The notes under the pieces are model-generated. The model was not told where the DNA came from. It saw only the letters and a program-made list of their open reading frames with translations, and made no database searches. 64,000 bases of DNA from DAOUJW01 sp034422115. GTDB taxonomy: Bacteria > Chloroflexota > Dehalococcoidia > Lucifugimonadales > UBA2985. The stretch lies in the NCBI GenBank assembly GCA_034422115.1, contig DAOUJW010000025.1, positions 120,564 through 184,563 of the forward strand, given 5' to 3'. Numbering within the stretch: position 1 is the first letter of the stretch; the number at the start of each line of letters is the position of its first letter. Position numbers and translations under genes: made by a program. Positions 46,890 through 55,141 of this stretch are shown here, in pieces.

Positions 46890-47183
46890 ATGGTTAGCAG
46901 GTTCAGACAGGGAGGCCAGAGAAGGCGCGGGCGGCCGCGGTTTTACTCCAGGCGCAAGGTGTGCGCATTCTGCGCCGACCGCGTGAAGGACATAGACTAC
47001 AAGGACGTGGGGCGGCTGCGTCGCTACGTGTCGGAGAGGGCCAGAATGGAGCCTCGGCGCAAGACGGGGACGTGCGCCAAGTGCCAGAGGGCGCTTTCGA
47101 CTGCGATCAAGAGGGCCAGGCACCTTGCCCTGCTCCCCTTTTCGCAGGCTCACATTCGGGTGGGCCGGGAAGCGTTTTCCTAG
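46890..47183 (+). CDS. rpsR: Ribosomal protein S18, zinc-binding form
   Basis: A 97-residue protein. The sequence RKVCAFCADRVKDIDYKDV, then YVSERARMEPRRKTGTCAKCQRAL gives two Cys-x2-Cys pairs, so it is the zinc (C+) form. The terminal AIKRARHLALLPF binds S6 and rRNA. Slightly longer at the N-terminus (MVSRFRQGGQRRRGRP) than usual. Confidence 0.95.
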   Translation: MVSRFRQGGQRRRGRPRFYSRRKVCAFCADRVKDIDYKDVGRLRRYVSERARMEPRRKTGTCAKCQRALSTAIKRARHLALLPFSQAHIRVGREAFS

Positions 47184-47219
47184 CCCAGACCGCAGGTTCG
47201 CATGACGTACACAGCGCAT

Positions 47220-47243
47220 ATCGCCCATAGTATCGTGGGCGAT
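47220..47243 (+). terminator. Hairpin after rpsR, possible weak terminator
   Basis: Eight-bp stem atcgccca / tgggcgat with an eight-base loop, followed by tccgttt. The T run is weak, so partial readthrough into the foldase gene is likely. Confidence 0.4.
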
Positions 47244-47273
47244 TCCGTTTAACTGCAATCCAAGGAAGGGTAC

Positions 47274-48344
47274 ATGGCCAGCCAGAGAAGAGAGCCAATA
47301 ACTATTAGACCAAGCCAGAGAAGGCAGCAGTCCAAGTGGCAGAGGGAGCGCAGCAAGCAGCGGGCCATCCTCTTTGCCGGGGTGATTGCCGTCCTCTTCA
47401 TCCTGGCCATCCCGGCCTACGGCTACTGGTCCAACTTCGTGGTGCCGCCCAGAAGTGTGGTGCTGCGGGTTGACGACACCACCTACACCCTGGGCTTCCT
47501 GACGGACTACATGAAGGGCCTTCAGGAGCTTGGCGCTCAGCCCAACCTGTCCGTGGAGCCTTTCAGGGTGTTGCAGTTGCTTGAGGAGAACGAGCTGGTC
47601 AGGACCGGCGCTCCGGGCAGGGGCGCTCGCGTGACCAACGAGCAGATTAACGAAGAAGTGAGGGACAGGATTATAGGAAACGTGCCGGAGTTGGCGAATA
47701 CGCCACCCGACCAGTTGGACAGGGAGTTCGGTGAACGCTACAACACCTACCTTGAGACGGTCAACTTATCGGAGGAGGAGCACCGGAAGCTTGTGCAGGC
47801 AGACCTCCTGAGAGCGGAGCTGACCGAGATCCTTGGCCAGGAGGTGCCCACCATAGGCAAGCAGGCCCTGGTGTCCTGGATAGTGGTGTCCACTGAGAAC
47901 TTTGAGCAGGTGACGGAGATATCGGAGAGGCTGGAGGCCGGCGAGGACTTCGCGGTGGTGGCGGAGGAGCTTTCCGCCGACCGCACCACGGCGGTCGAGG
48001 GCGGAGAGCTGGGCTGGGTGCCGGAGCTTGCGTACCCGCCCCTGGACGAGACCATATTCAACCTACAGCCCGGAGAGACCAGCGGGGCCATAAACCTGGG
48101 TGAGACCACCTACTTCGTCAAGGTCTCGGCTGTGGAGGAGGACAGGACAATCGAGCCGGAGATGCGCAGTCGCCTGAAGAACGTCGCATATCAGCAATGG
48201 ATATTCCAGGAGCGCGGCAATCACCGGATAGAGCTGTGCTTCGGCGGCGGCTCCGCCGGCGGTGAATGCGACTGGCAGTACGACTGGCTGATCAAGCAGG
48301 TGCGTGAAGCGCAGCCCAGACAGCCCCAGGACGCGGGCAGCTGA
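47274..48344 (+). CDS. Membrane-anchored peptidyl-prolyl isomerase (PrsA/SurA-like)
   Basis: A 356-residue foldase. A basic cytosolic N-terminus (RREPITIRPSQRRQQ) precedes one membrane helix (about residues 34-54, AILFAGVIAVLFILAI). The extracytoplasmic part has a SurA-type chaperone region (50-190) and one parvulin domain (about 195-290) with WIVVSTENFEQVTEI and GELGWVPELAYPPLDETIF (parts). It should help fold exported proteins. The C-terminal tail contains CFGGGSAGGECDWQY, a short Cys-containing loop. Confidence 0.85.
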   Translation: MASQRREPITIRPSQRRQQSKWQRERSKQRAILFAGVIAVLFILAIPAYGYWSNFVVPPRSVVLRVDDTTYTLGFLTDYMKGLQELGAQPNLSVEPFRVLQLLEENELVRTGAPGRGARVTNEQINEEVRDRIIGNVPELANTPPDQLDREFGERYNTYLETVNLSEEEHRKLVQADLLRAELTEILGQEVPTIGKQALVSWIVVSTENFEQVTEISERLEAGEDFAVVAEELSADRTTAVEGGELGWVPELAYPPLDETIFNLQPGETSGAINLGETTYFVKVSAVEEDRTIEPEMRSRLKNVAYQQWIFQERGNHRIELCFGGGSAGGECDWQYDWLIKQVREAQPRQPQDAGS

Positions 48345-48355
48345 CAGGGGATAGC

Positions 48356-49657
48356 GTGAGTCCCAAGGATAAGGCCATCAACGTGGGCCTTCTGGGTCTG
48401 GGGGTTGTGGGCAGCGGGGTGATGGAGGCCCTGACCCAAAAGAGCGCCGTCATCGCCCGGCAGGCCGGGGTTCCCGTCAACGTCAGCCGCGTCCTGGTGA
48501 GGGATCTGCAGAAGCCGAGACCCGCAGGCACTCCCGCGAACATACTCACCACGAATCCCAACGACATTCTCCAGGACCCGGACGTGGACGTGGTGGTGGA
48601 GGTGATGGGCGGCGAGCAGCCCGCCTTTGACTACTTGCGCCAGGCGCTGGAGGCGGGCAAGTCCGTGGTGACGGCCAACAAGGAGGTCATGGCCAAGCAC
48701 GGCCCGGACCTGCTGGCCCTGGCCTCGGAGAAGGGAGTGCACCTCCTGTTCGAGGCCAGCGTGGGCGGCGGCATCCCCATACTTCGCCCCCTGATGAAGG
48801 ACCTGAGGGGCAACGAGATCAAGGCGGTGCGCGCCATCATAAACGGCACCACCAACTACATCATCACCAAGATGACCTACGAGGACGTGGACTTTCCCCA
48901 GGCGCTGCGAGAGGCCCAGGAGTTGGGCTATGCGGAGCCTGACCCCACCAACGACGTGGAGGGCTTTGACGCCGCGTACAAGCTGGCCATCCTGGCTTCC
49001 CTGGCCTTCCAGACAAAGGTGAGCGACCAGAGCGTCTACCGCGAGGGCATTTCCCGCCTCACGGTCAACGACTTCCGGTACGCCAGAGAGTTGGGCTACG
49101 CCGTGAAGCTCATGGCAATCGCCAAGCGGGAAGGCGCTGACGTGGAGGCCAGGGTTCACCCGGTCCTGATCCCCCAGGACATGCCCCTGGCCAAGGTGGA
49201 CGGGGTGTTCAACGCGGTGGAGATGGAGGGAGACCTGGTCGGCAAGGTGCTGTTCCACGGCCGGGGCGCGGGTTCCATGCCCACCACCAGCGCCGTGCTG
49301 GGGGACATCCTGGAGATAGCCTGGGACCTTGCGGGATCGAATGCGCCCTCTTCATCCGTGCCTATGGACAGCGAGACGACCTCGCGCTCCATATCGGACC
49401 TTGTCACCCGATACTACATTCGCATAACCGCCGAGGACCGCTCGGGGGTGCTGGCCCAGATGGCGGCGATACTCGGCAAACTGCAGATCAGCATCGCCTC
49501 CGTCATCCAGAAGGAAGCAGACCCCCAGGCCAAGACGGCGGAGCTTGTCATCACTACCCACCCGTCCTGCGAGCGGGACGTGCAGCAGGCCCTTGAAGAG
49601 CTAGCGACACTGGAGGTCGTCAAGGAGATAGGGAACCTGCTGCGGGTGGAAGAGTAG
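48356..49657 (+). CDS. hom: Homoserine dehydrogenase
   Basis: A 433-residue enzyme of threonine, methionine and isoleucine synthesis. The NAD(P) motif is VGLLGLGVVGSGV. The catalytic domain has VTANKEVMAKHG, EASVGGGIPILRPL and the INGTTNYI segment. The C-terminal ACT domain (about 350-433, YYIRITAEDRSGVLAQMAAI) suggests feedback control by threonine. The start is GTG. thrC follows after 20 bases. Confidence 0.95.
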   Translation: MSPKDKAINVGLLGLGVVGSGVMEALTQKSAVIARQAGVPVNVSRVLVRDLQKPRPAGTPANILTTNPNDILQDPDVDVVVEVMGGEQPAFDYLRQALEAGKSVVTANKEVMAKHGPDLLALASEKGVHLLFEASVGGGIPILRPLMKDLRGNEIKAVRAIINGTTNYIITKMTYEDVDFPQALREAQELGYAEPDPTNDVEGFDAAYKLAILASLAFQTKVSDQSVYREGISRLTVNDFRYARELGYAVKLMAIAKREGADVEARVHPVLIPQDMPLAKVDGVFNAVEMEGDLVGKVLFHGRGAGSMPTTSAVLGDILEIAWDLAGSNAPSSSVPMDSETTSRSISDLVTRYYIRITAEDRSGVLAQMAAILGKLQISIASVIQKEADPQAKTAELVITTHPSCERDVQQALEELATLEVVKEIGNLLRVEE

Positions 49658-49677
49658 GCGTCGAGGGAAGGTCTTAC

Positions 49678-50772
49678 ATGGGAGAAGGGGTAATGCGGCG
49701 CTACAGGGAGTTTCTGGAGATAACTCCCGACACACCCATGCTGAGCATGGGCGAGGGGAGCACGCCCCTTGTGAAGTCGCGCTACCTGGGCGGCGTGCTT
49801 GGCTGCGATGAGCTTTACTTCAAGTTGGAGGGGTGCAACCCGACCGGCTCCTTCAAGGACCGGGGTATGGTGATGGCGGTGGCAAAGGCCATTGAAGGCG
49901 GAAGCAAGGCCATAATGTGCGCGTCCACCGGCAACACCAGCGCATCGGCTGCGGCGTACGGGGCCTACTGCGGCATCACCACCATCGTGCTTGTGCCCAA
50001 GGGGGACGTGGCGGCCGGCAAGATGGCCCAGGCCCAGGCTTTTGGCGCAAGGATAATGGTGGTCGGCGGAACCTTTGACCAGGCCCTGAGCACCGTGCTC
50101 TCCTTCACCAAAGACCATCCCGTGACGCTGGTCAACTCCGTCAACCCGTACCGGCTGGAGGGCCAGAAGACGGGGGCCTTTGAGGTGGTGGACGACCTGG
50201 GCGACGCGCCCGACTACCTCTTCATCCCCGTTGGGAACGCAGGCAACATCACGGCCTACTGGCGGGGTTTCAAGGAGTACCACGCCGCGGGCAAAGCGGG
50301 CGCAAAGCCAAGGATGATGGGCTTCCAGGCCGAGGGCGCAGCGCCCATTGTGCAGCAGAAGCCGGTGGCGGAACCTCAGACAATCGCCTCTGCCATAAGG
50401 ATTGGCAACCCGGCAAGCTGGAGCGCGGCGCTTGCCGCCCGGGACGAGTCGGAGGGCGTGATAGACGCCGTGACGGACGCCCAGATACTCGACGCCTACA
50501 GGCTGCTGGCCAGCAGGGAGGGCATCTTCGGAGAGCCGGCCTCGGCCGCGTCCGTGGCGGGACTGGTGAAGATGTCGGAGCAGGGCGTGGACTTCAGCGG
50601 CCGCCGGGTCGTGTGTGTCATAACCGGCTCCGGTCTCAAGGATCCCGCCGTCGCCATCCAGCAGACGGACGCCCATCTCCAGGAGCTGTCGTTGGAGCCG
50701 GAGGAGATGGAGTTGACGCTGATGGGAGCGCTGCGGGAGTCGAGGAGCCCGGAGCGGAGCTTGCAGGGGTGA
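49678..50772 (+). CDS. thrC: Threonine synthase
   Basis: A 364-residue PLP enzyme converting O-phosphohomoserine to threonine. PLP Lys lies in GCNPTGSFKDRGM; the phosphate-binding segment GNTSASAAAYGAYCGI is present, and VPVGNAGNI-like (FIPVGNAGNI) and FGEPASAASVAG complete the site. Length typical for the short bacterial class. Translated after hom in a two-gene operon. Confidence 0.95.
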   Translation: MGEGVMRRYREFLEITPDTPMLSMGEGSTPLVKSRYLGGVLGCDELYFKLEGCNPTGSFKDRGMVMAVAKAIEGGSKAIMCASTGNTSASAAAYGAYCGITTIVLVPKGDVAAGKMAQAQAFGARIMVVGGTFDQALSTVLSFTKDHPVTLVNSVNPYRLEGQKTGAFEVVDDLGDAPDYLFIPVGNAGNITAYWRGFKEYHAAGKAGAKPRMMGFQAEGAAPIVQQKPVAEPQTIASAIRIGNPASWSAALAARDESEGVIDAVTDAQILDAYRLLASREGIFGEPASAASVAGLVKMSEQGVDFSGRRVVCVITGSGLKDPAVAIQQTDAHLQELSLEPEEMELTLMGALRESRSPERSLQG

Positions 50773-50816
50773 AGGCGTAGCCCCATGCGGAACGGCAACG
50801 GCCGCCGGGAGCGATA

Positions 50817-51797
50817 ATGGCCTATTCGTACAGCACGGAGAGCTTTGAGGGCATTCAGGCCGAATGGGAGGGCCTGCTTCAAAGCAGCGTGTCCAACACC
50901 ATCTTCCTGACCCCCTACTGGCAGCGCACCTGGTGGGAGAGCATGAGCCCCTCTGAGCAGGAGCTAAGGCTCCTCCGATTTCGGGACGACGACACGACCA
51001 TTGGCATAGCGCCCCTGGCGTTCCACGACGGGGTGCTCTCTTTCCTGGGCAGCACCGACCTTTGGGACATCCACGACTTTGTCGTGCTCAAGGGACGGGA
51101 AGACGACTTCTTCCAGGCGTTGGCCGGCTACCTGGAGGACGAGGAGTGGACGGAGTTCAGGCTGGAGTCCCTGGTGGAGGACTCCTCAACTCTGGACAGA
51201 ATGCTGGGCCTGGCGGAGGAGAGGGGGTTCAGGGTGGACCAGGGGATCGAAGGGCAACTGATGGGAGTTGCGCTCCCCGATACCTGGGACGAGTACCTTT
51301 CGGGTTTGAGGAAGAAGGACCGCCACGAGCTGCGCCGCAAGCTGCGCAAGCTGAGCGGTGAGGTGGAGTACGAGATACAGGAGCTGGAGGACGTCGATAG
51401 CGTGTCGGGCGCGATGGACGAGTTCCTGAGTCTCATGGCCCAGAGCCGGGAGGAGAAGTCGGAGTTCCTGACCGAAGACAGGGAGGACTTCTTCCGGGAC
51501 GTGTTTACGGAGATGGCTAGACGGGGCTACCTGAACCTCTCCTTTATGGAGATAGACGGGGTGCGGACTGCCGCTGCCGTATGCTTCGACTACAATAACG
51601 TCCTGTCGCTGTACAACAGCGGCCACAACCTGGAGTACGCCAGCCTGGGGACCAGCTTTCTGCTGAAGGCCCTGTGCATAAGGCGTGCCATAGACGAGGG
51701 CAAGGACTACTTTGACATGCTCCGGGGCACCGAGGCGTACAAGCACCACCTGGGCGGCAAGGGCAAGGAGCTGCGTTACCTCTCCCTGTTCCGGTAG
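50817..51797 (+). CDS. FemAB/CelD-like GNAT-fold transferase
   Basis: A 326-residue protein. WEGLLQSSVSNTIFLTPYWQ and WWESMSPSEQELRLL belong to the first half. The second half contains LRKKDRHELRRKLRKL, the FMEIDGVRTAAAVCFDYNNVLSLYNSG strand pair (parts) and AIDEGKDYFDMLRGTEAYKHHLGG, typical of the GNAT-like acetyltransferase family that includes FemAB and CelD/BcsL proteins in exopolysaccharide or peptidoglycan synthesis. The acyl donor is unknown. It precedes two other envelope genes. Confidence 0.82.
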   Translation: MAYSYSTESFEGIQAEWEGLLQSSVSNTIFLTPYWQRTWWESMSPSEQELRLLRFRDDDTTIGIAPLAFHDGVLSFLGSTDLWDIHDFVVLKGREDDFFQALAGYLEDEEWTEFRLESLVEDSSTLDRMLGLAEERGFRVDQGIEGQLMGVALPDTWDEYLSGLRKKDRHELRRKLRKLSGEVEYEIQELEDVDSVSGAMDEFLSLMAQSREEKSEFLTEDREDFFRDVFTEMARRGYLNLSFMEIDGVRTAAAVCFDYNNVLSLYNSGHNLEYASLGTSFLLKALCIRRAIDEGKDYFDMLRGTEAYKHHLGGKGKELRYLSLFR

Positions 51798-51810
51798 TTC
51801 CGCTCACAGA

Positions 51811-51833
51811 CCACTCCTGCGCAGGCAGGAGTC
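51811..51833. repeat. Short repeat A-like hairpin
   Basis: actcctgcgcaggcaggagt inverted repeat, related to the A units. Starts the repeat-filled gap 51798-52068. Confidence 0.65.
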
Positions 51834-51886
51834 TACAGACACTATGACCCGTTACGGCCAGGCATAGGAAGAAAATGTGTGGAGTG

Positions 51887-51922
51887 CCCCCATCCCAACC
51901 TTCCCCCACCATGCGGGGGAAG
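51887..51922. repeat. Dispersed repeat B, copy 4
   Basis: cccccatcccaaccttcccccaccatgcgggggaagg. A further hairpin gccccctttagggggag lies just downstream. Confidence 0.7.
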
Positions 51923-51973
51923 GGGCTTTTCTCGCCCCCTTTAGGGGGAGAGTCAGAGAGGGGGTGCAGCGTA

Positions 51974-52010
51974 CCCGCTCATTTCCTTCGACAGGCTCAG
52001 GATGAGCGGG
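51974..52010. repeat. Repeat C (ttcgacaggctcagg unit), copy 1
   Basis: Nine-bp ends cccgctcat / atgagcggg enclose ccttcgacaggctcagg. An inverted relative lies at 56463-56495. Such units are common dispersed repeats in many high-GC bacteria. Confidence 0.7.
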
Positions 52011-52068
52011 AACAAAAGCCGCCCAAGCCGAATCTTCCTATTCTCACAGCAGACGGCGGGGTCATAGA

Positions 52069-53304
52069 ATGAACGCGTCTCCGGTCCAGAGAGTAGCCAT
52101 AGTCAGCGTTCACGGGTGTCCCATGGCCAGGCTTGGGAGCAGGGACACCGGCGGGATGAACGTGTACGTCCGGCAGGTCGCTCAGCAGATGTCCGACAGG
52201 GGCGTCTTCGTGGACGTCTACACGCGAGACCATGAGCCGGACGAGCCCCAGGTGGTGGACCTGGCGGACAGGGCGCGGGTCATACACGTAAGGGCGGGGT
52301 CGCTTTCCGACCGGAAGGAAGACCTGCCGGGCCGCCTCCCGGAGTTCCTCTGCGGCCTGCTGGACTATACCCGGCAGCACAACCTCTCCTACGATGCCAT
52401 CCACTCCCACTACTGGCTGTCGGGCCGCGTTGGGAACGTGTTAGCGCGCCACTGGCGCGTGCCCCACGTCGCCACCTTCCATACGCTGGCGGAGGTCAAG
52501 CTGCGCGCCCGGGCGGGCGAAAGTGAGCCGGAGGCGCGGGCGTCGGGGGAGCGCAGGGTCATCGCCTCCGCCGACCGCGTTGTGGCCTTCAGCGAGCATG
52601 AGCGGGAAGCCATAACGAGCCTCTACGATGCTGACAGAGACAGGATAGAGATCATCCCCTGCGGAGTGGACGTTGACCGCTTCCGGCCCATGGACGCCGG
52701 CCAGGCCAAGGAACAACTCGGCCTTCAGGGCAGCAGGGTGGCGCTGTTCGTGGGCAGGATTGAGCCTCTCAAGGGCATAGACATTCTGCTCAGGGCCGTG
52801 GCCCAGCTGGAGCAGCCGGAGGCCGTCAGGACCCTCATCGTTGGCGGTGACTCGGAGGGAGACAGGGAGGTTGACCGCCTGAAGACGCTGGCCGGCGAGC
52901 TTGGCATATCGTCACAAGTCGATTTCACGGGCAGGGTTGAACAGCAGGAGCTTCCCGCCTACTACAACGCCGCCGACGTGTGCGTTGTGCCGTCCTGGTA
53001 CGAGAGCTTTGGGCTGGTGGCGCTGGAGGCGATGGCCTGCGGCACGCCGGTGGTGGCTTCCAGGGTGGGCGGGCTGCCCACCATAGTAAAGGACGGCGTT
53101 ACCGGCTACCTGGTCCCCTGGCGGTGCCCGGAGCCCTTTGCCGACAGGCTGGACATCCTGCTCAACAACGCCACTGTCAACCGGACCATGGGCGAGGCCG
53201 CTCGCAGCCGGGCCCTGACTATGGGGTGGTCGGCAGTGGCGGACAGGCTGTTGGCTCTGTATCGGTCGCTGGTTTCCCAAGGCCCTGCCCACTCCGATGA
53301 TTGA
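52069..53304 (+). CDS. Glycosyltransferase family 4 protein (MshA/sucrose-phosphate synthase-like)
   Basis: A 411-residue GT-B enzyme. The N-terminal VAIVSVHGCPMARLGSRDTGGMNVYV (parts) matches MshA-type glycosyltransferases with the GG-M-N-V-Y loop for the donor sugar nucleotide. The C-terminal half has LFVGRIEPLKGIDILLRA, and VPSWYESFGLVALEAMACGTPVVASRVGG with the E-x7-E pattern typical of retaining GT4 enzymes (parts). Donor and acceptor are uncertain. Overlaps the PHP phosphatase gene by eight bases. Confidence 0.88.
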   Translation: MNASPVQRVAIVSVHGCPMARLGSRDTGGMNVYVRQVAQQMSDRGVFVDVYTRDHEPDEPQVVDLADRARVIHVRAGSLSDRKEDLPGRLPEFLCGLLDYTRQHNLSYDAIHSHYWLSGRVGNVLARHWRVPHVATFHTLAEVKLRARAGESEPEARASGERRVIASADRVVAFSEHEREAITSLYDADRDRIEIIPCGVDVDRFRPMDAGQAKEQLGLQGSRVALFVGRIEPLKGIDILLRAVAQLEQPEAVRTLIVGGDSEGDREVDRLKTLAGELGISSQVDFTGRVEQQELPAYYNAADVCVVPSWYESFGLVALEAMACGTPVVASRVGGLPTIVKDGVTGYLVPWRCPEPFADRLDILLNNATVNRTMGEAARSRALTMGWSAVADRLLALYRSLVSQGPAHSDD

Positions 53305-54046
53305 CCTGCACGTTCACATCCTGCCCGGCCTGGACGACGGCCCGTACAGGATGGAGGAGTCTGTGGAGATGGCGCTGGCGGCCTGCCGGGACGGGACGCA
53401 GGTCATAGTGGCAACTCCCCACAACCGGGACGTGGTGCAGAGATCGTCAGTCATCGCGGCCAGGGACTCGGTGTCAAGGCTGAGACGGGAGCTGAAAAAG
53501 CGCTCCGTGCCCCTCACGGTGCTCTTTGGCATGGAGAACCACCTGGAGATGGACACGGTTGAGCGGGTGGACATGGGCGGGGCTTGGCCGATAGAAGGCA
53601 CGCGCTTCATCCTGATTGAGCTGCCCTTTGAGATATACCCTTTCCATACGGAAGAGACGCTTCAGAAGCTGCTTGACACGGGCCTGCGGCCCATTGTGGT
53701 GCACCCGGAGCGGAACGAGCCAATCCAGCGCAACACACAGCTACTAGAGAATCTGGTCAGAATGGGTGTACTTGTTCAGATCACCGCCGGGAGCCTTGCG
53801 GGGTATTTGGGAGAGAAGGTGCGAGAGGTCTCGGAAGAGCTTTTGCGGAGGGGCCTTGCCCACGTCATAGCGTCGGACGGCCATGCGCCTGATGGCCACC
53901 GCGCGCCGCTCCTGTCTCCGGGGGTGGAGGCCGCCACCAGAGTGGTGGGGGAGCGGTCGGCCCGGCGTATGGTTGAGGACATTCCCCTGGCTATTGTCGA
54001 GGACAGGGACCCGGTTATAGAGGGGTTGGGTGCGGTAGGACGCTGA
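53297..54046 (+). CDS. CpsB/YwqE-like PHP-domain tyrosine phosphatase
   Basis: A 249-residue manganese-dependent phosphatase. The PHP motif MIDLHVHILPGLDDG supplies the HxH ligands. VIVATPHNRDV, the EMD (NHLEMDTVERV) and HPERNEPIQ with VIASDGHAPDGHR give further metal ligands. CpsB-type enzymes dephosphorylate tyrosine kinases that control capsule polymerisation. Tight coupling to a glycosyltransferase supports an envelope polysaccharide role; no BY-kinase is in the window. Confidence 0.87.
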   Translation: MIDLHVHILPGLDDGPYRMEESVEMALAACRDGTQVIVATPHNRDVVQRSSVIAARDSVSRLRRELKKRSVPLTVLFGMENHLEMDTVERVDMGGAWPIEGTRFILIELPFEIYPFHTEETLQKLLDTGLRPIVVHPERNEPIQRNTQLLENLVRMGVLVQITAGSLAGYLGEKVREVSEELLRRGLAHVIASDGHAPDGHRAPLLSPGVEAATRVVGERSARRMVEDIPLAIVEDRDPVIEGLGAVGR

Positions 54047-54049
54047 GGC

Positions 54050-54649
54050 TCAGGCGATGCAGAGGAAGCGCGCCAGCCTCAGGCAGAGGGTCGGCACCGG
54101 CTCAATCAGCCTGAGGACCAGGTGCACCAGCAGGGCCGCCGCAAGGCCCATGAGCGCGCCGCCCAGGATGTCACCGGGATAGAACACCCCGGCGTAGACC
54201 CTGGAGAAGCCGTAGACGAGGGCCACCGCAAACATGACCGCGCCCAGCTTCCTGTTGGCCATCCAGACGCCCGTCGCCATGGCGATGGTTATCGCCACTG
54301 GGTTGGCCGGGAATGATGAATCGGTCGGCGGGTAGAAGAGCATGTTGACTTCGTACGTGTCGAAGGGGCGGTCGCGGAAGTAGAAGGCGTTGGTGGTCTT
54401 CACAAACGCGTTGGCTATGCCCACGCCTATGCCCGCCACCATTACCCCCCGCTGATGGCGCTCCCGCATGTCCTGGTCACGCCACCCGAACCACAGCCCC
54501 AGGAGTATCGTGGAGAACACGACGGGTATCAGGTAGTCGCTCACTATCCACTGGACCACCCGGTCCAGGAAGGGGACTGCGCCTACCCCGGCGTTCAGCC
54601 AGAGGAAAATCTCTGCGTCGATCTTCGAAAAAGCTTCCATAGCGCGCAC
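54050..54649 (-). CDS. PAP2-like membrane phosphatase with altered motif
   Basis: A 199-residue membrane protein with about five helices. The first PAP2 motif appears as KTTNAFYFRDRPF and the third as SRVYAGVFYPGDILGG. The middle motif, normally PSGH, reads SSFPANPVA: the usual acid/base His is missing and the last motif has Tyr-Pro-Gly-Asp where His-x3-Asp is expected. So it is a PAP2 relative, perhaps active in a different way, or inactive. Envelope lipid-phosphate handling is the best guess. The start overlaps the upstream gene. Confidence 0.75.
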   Translation of the reverse strand: MRAMEAFSKIDAEIFLWLNAGVGAVPFLDRVVQWIVSDYLIPVVFSTILLGLWFGWRDQDMRERHQRGVMVAGIGVGIANAFVKTTNAFYFRDRPFDTYEVNMLFYPPTDSSFPANPVAITIAMATGVWMANRKLGAVMFAVALVYGFSRVYAGVFYPGDILGGALMGLAAALLVHLVLRLIEPVPTLCLRLARFLCIA

Positions 54650-55041
54650 AGGTTGTTCAAAAGTGCCTGGATAAAGGTGGTCTCCCTCAACGAAGGGAGA
54701 CCCTCCGACGTGTCCGCAGCGTCTTCGTCAGTGTGGCCGTTGCCGTTGCGGTAGTTGGCGATTGAGGTCAGCAGGAAGGTAAAGAGCAGGGCCAGGAATC
54801 CCCCCAGCACGAACAGCCCGAACTGGGAAGTTCCGGCGATGCCCCCGTTGGTGTCCGGGATGTTGCGGCCTCCCTCGAAGAAGAACCAGACCAGGGAGCC
54901 GAGGATAAGCCCCATGCCCAGGGCGGCGCAGAGTCGACGGCTCTTGAAGAACAGCAGCCCATTGAGGCCGCCGTAGGCCGCAGCCACCTGGACTACGCCC
55001 GTGCAGAGAAGGAACACAAGAAGCAGATACTCTTGAGTCAA
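54595..55041 (-). CDS. Small membrane protein of unknown function
   Basis: A 148-residue protein with a TTG start and four likely helices: YLLLVFLLCTGVVQVAAAYGG, LCAALGMGLILGSLVWFFFEG (both in parts), QFGLFVLGGFLALLFTFLLTS. After that an acidic, polar tail follows (NGNGHTDEDAADTSEGLP). The last 55 bases overlap the PAP2 gene. I recognise no family. It is probably co-transcribed with the PAP2-like gene and may be its membrane partner. Confidence that it is a gene comes from its helix pattern and strong coding continuity. Confidence 0.6.
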   Translation of the reverse strand: MTQEYLLLVFLLCTGVVQVAAAYGGLNGLLFFKSRRLCAALGMGLILGSLVWFFFEGGRNIPDTNGGIAGTSQFGLFVLGGFLALLFTFLLTSIANYRNGNGHTDEDAADTSEGLPSLRETTFIQALLNNLCALWKLFRRSTQRFSSG

Positions 55042-55141
55042 CTTATATCTGTAGCTACGCGAGCCTCAGTCAGTCACCACCCGGAGGCCAAAAGCAACTT
55101 TGTTTTCACTTGATCGTTTGCCTGCTTTTTGCAAAGGCGTC

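Noticed and set aside
51798..52068. CRISPR-like array in the repeat-rich gap
   Set aside because: The repeats differ in sequence, are palindromic elements of several types and lack regular spacers.
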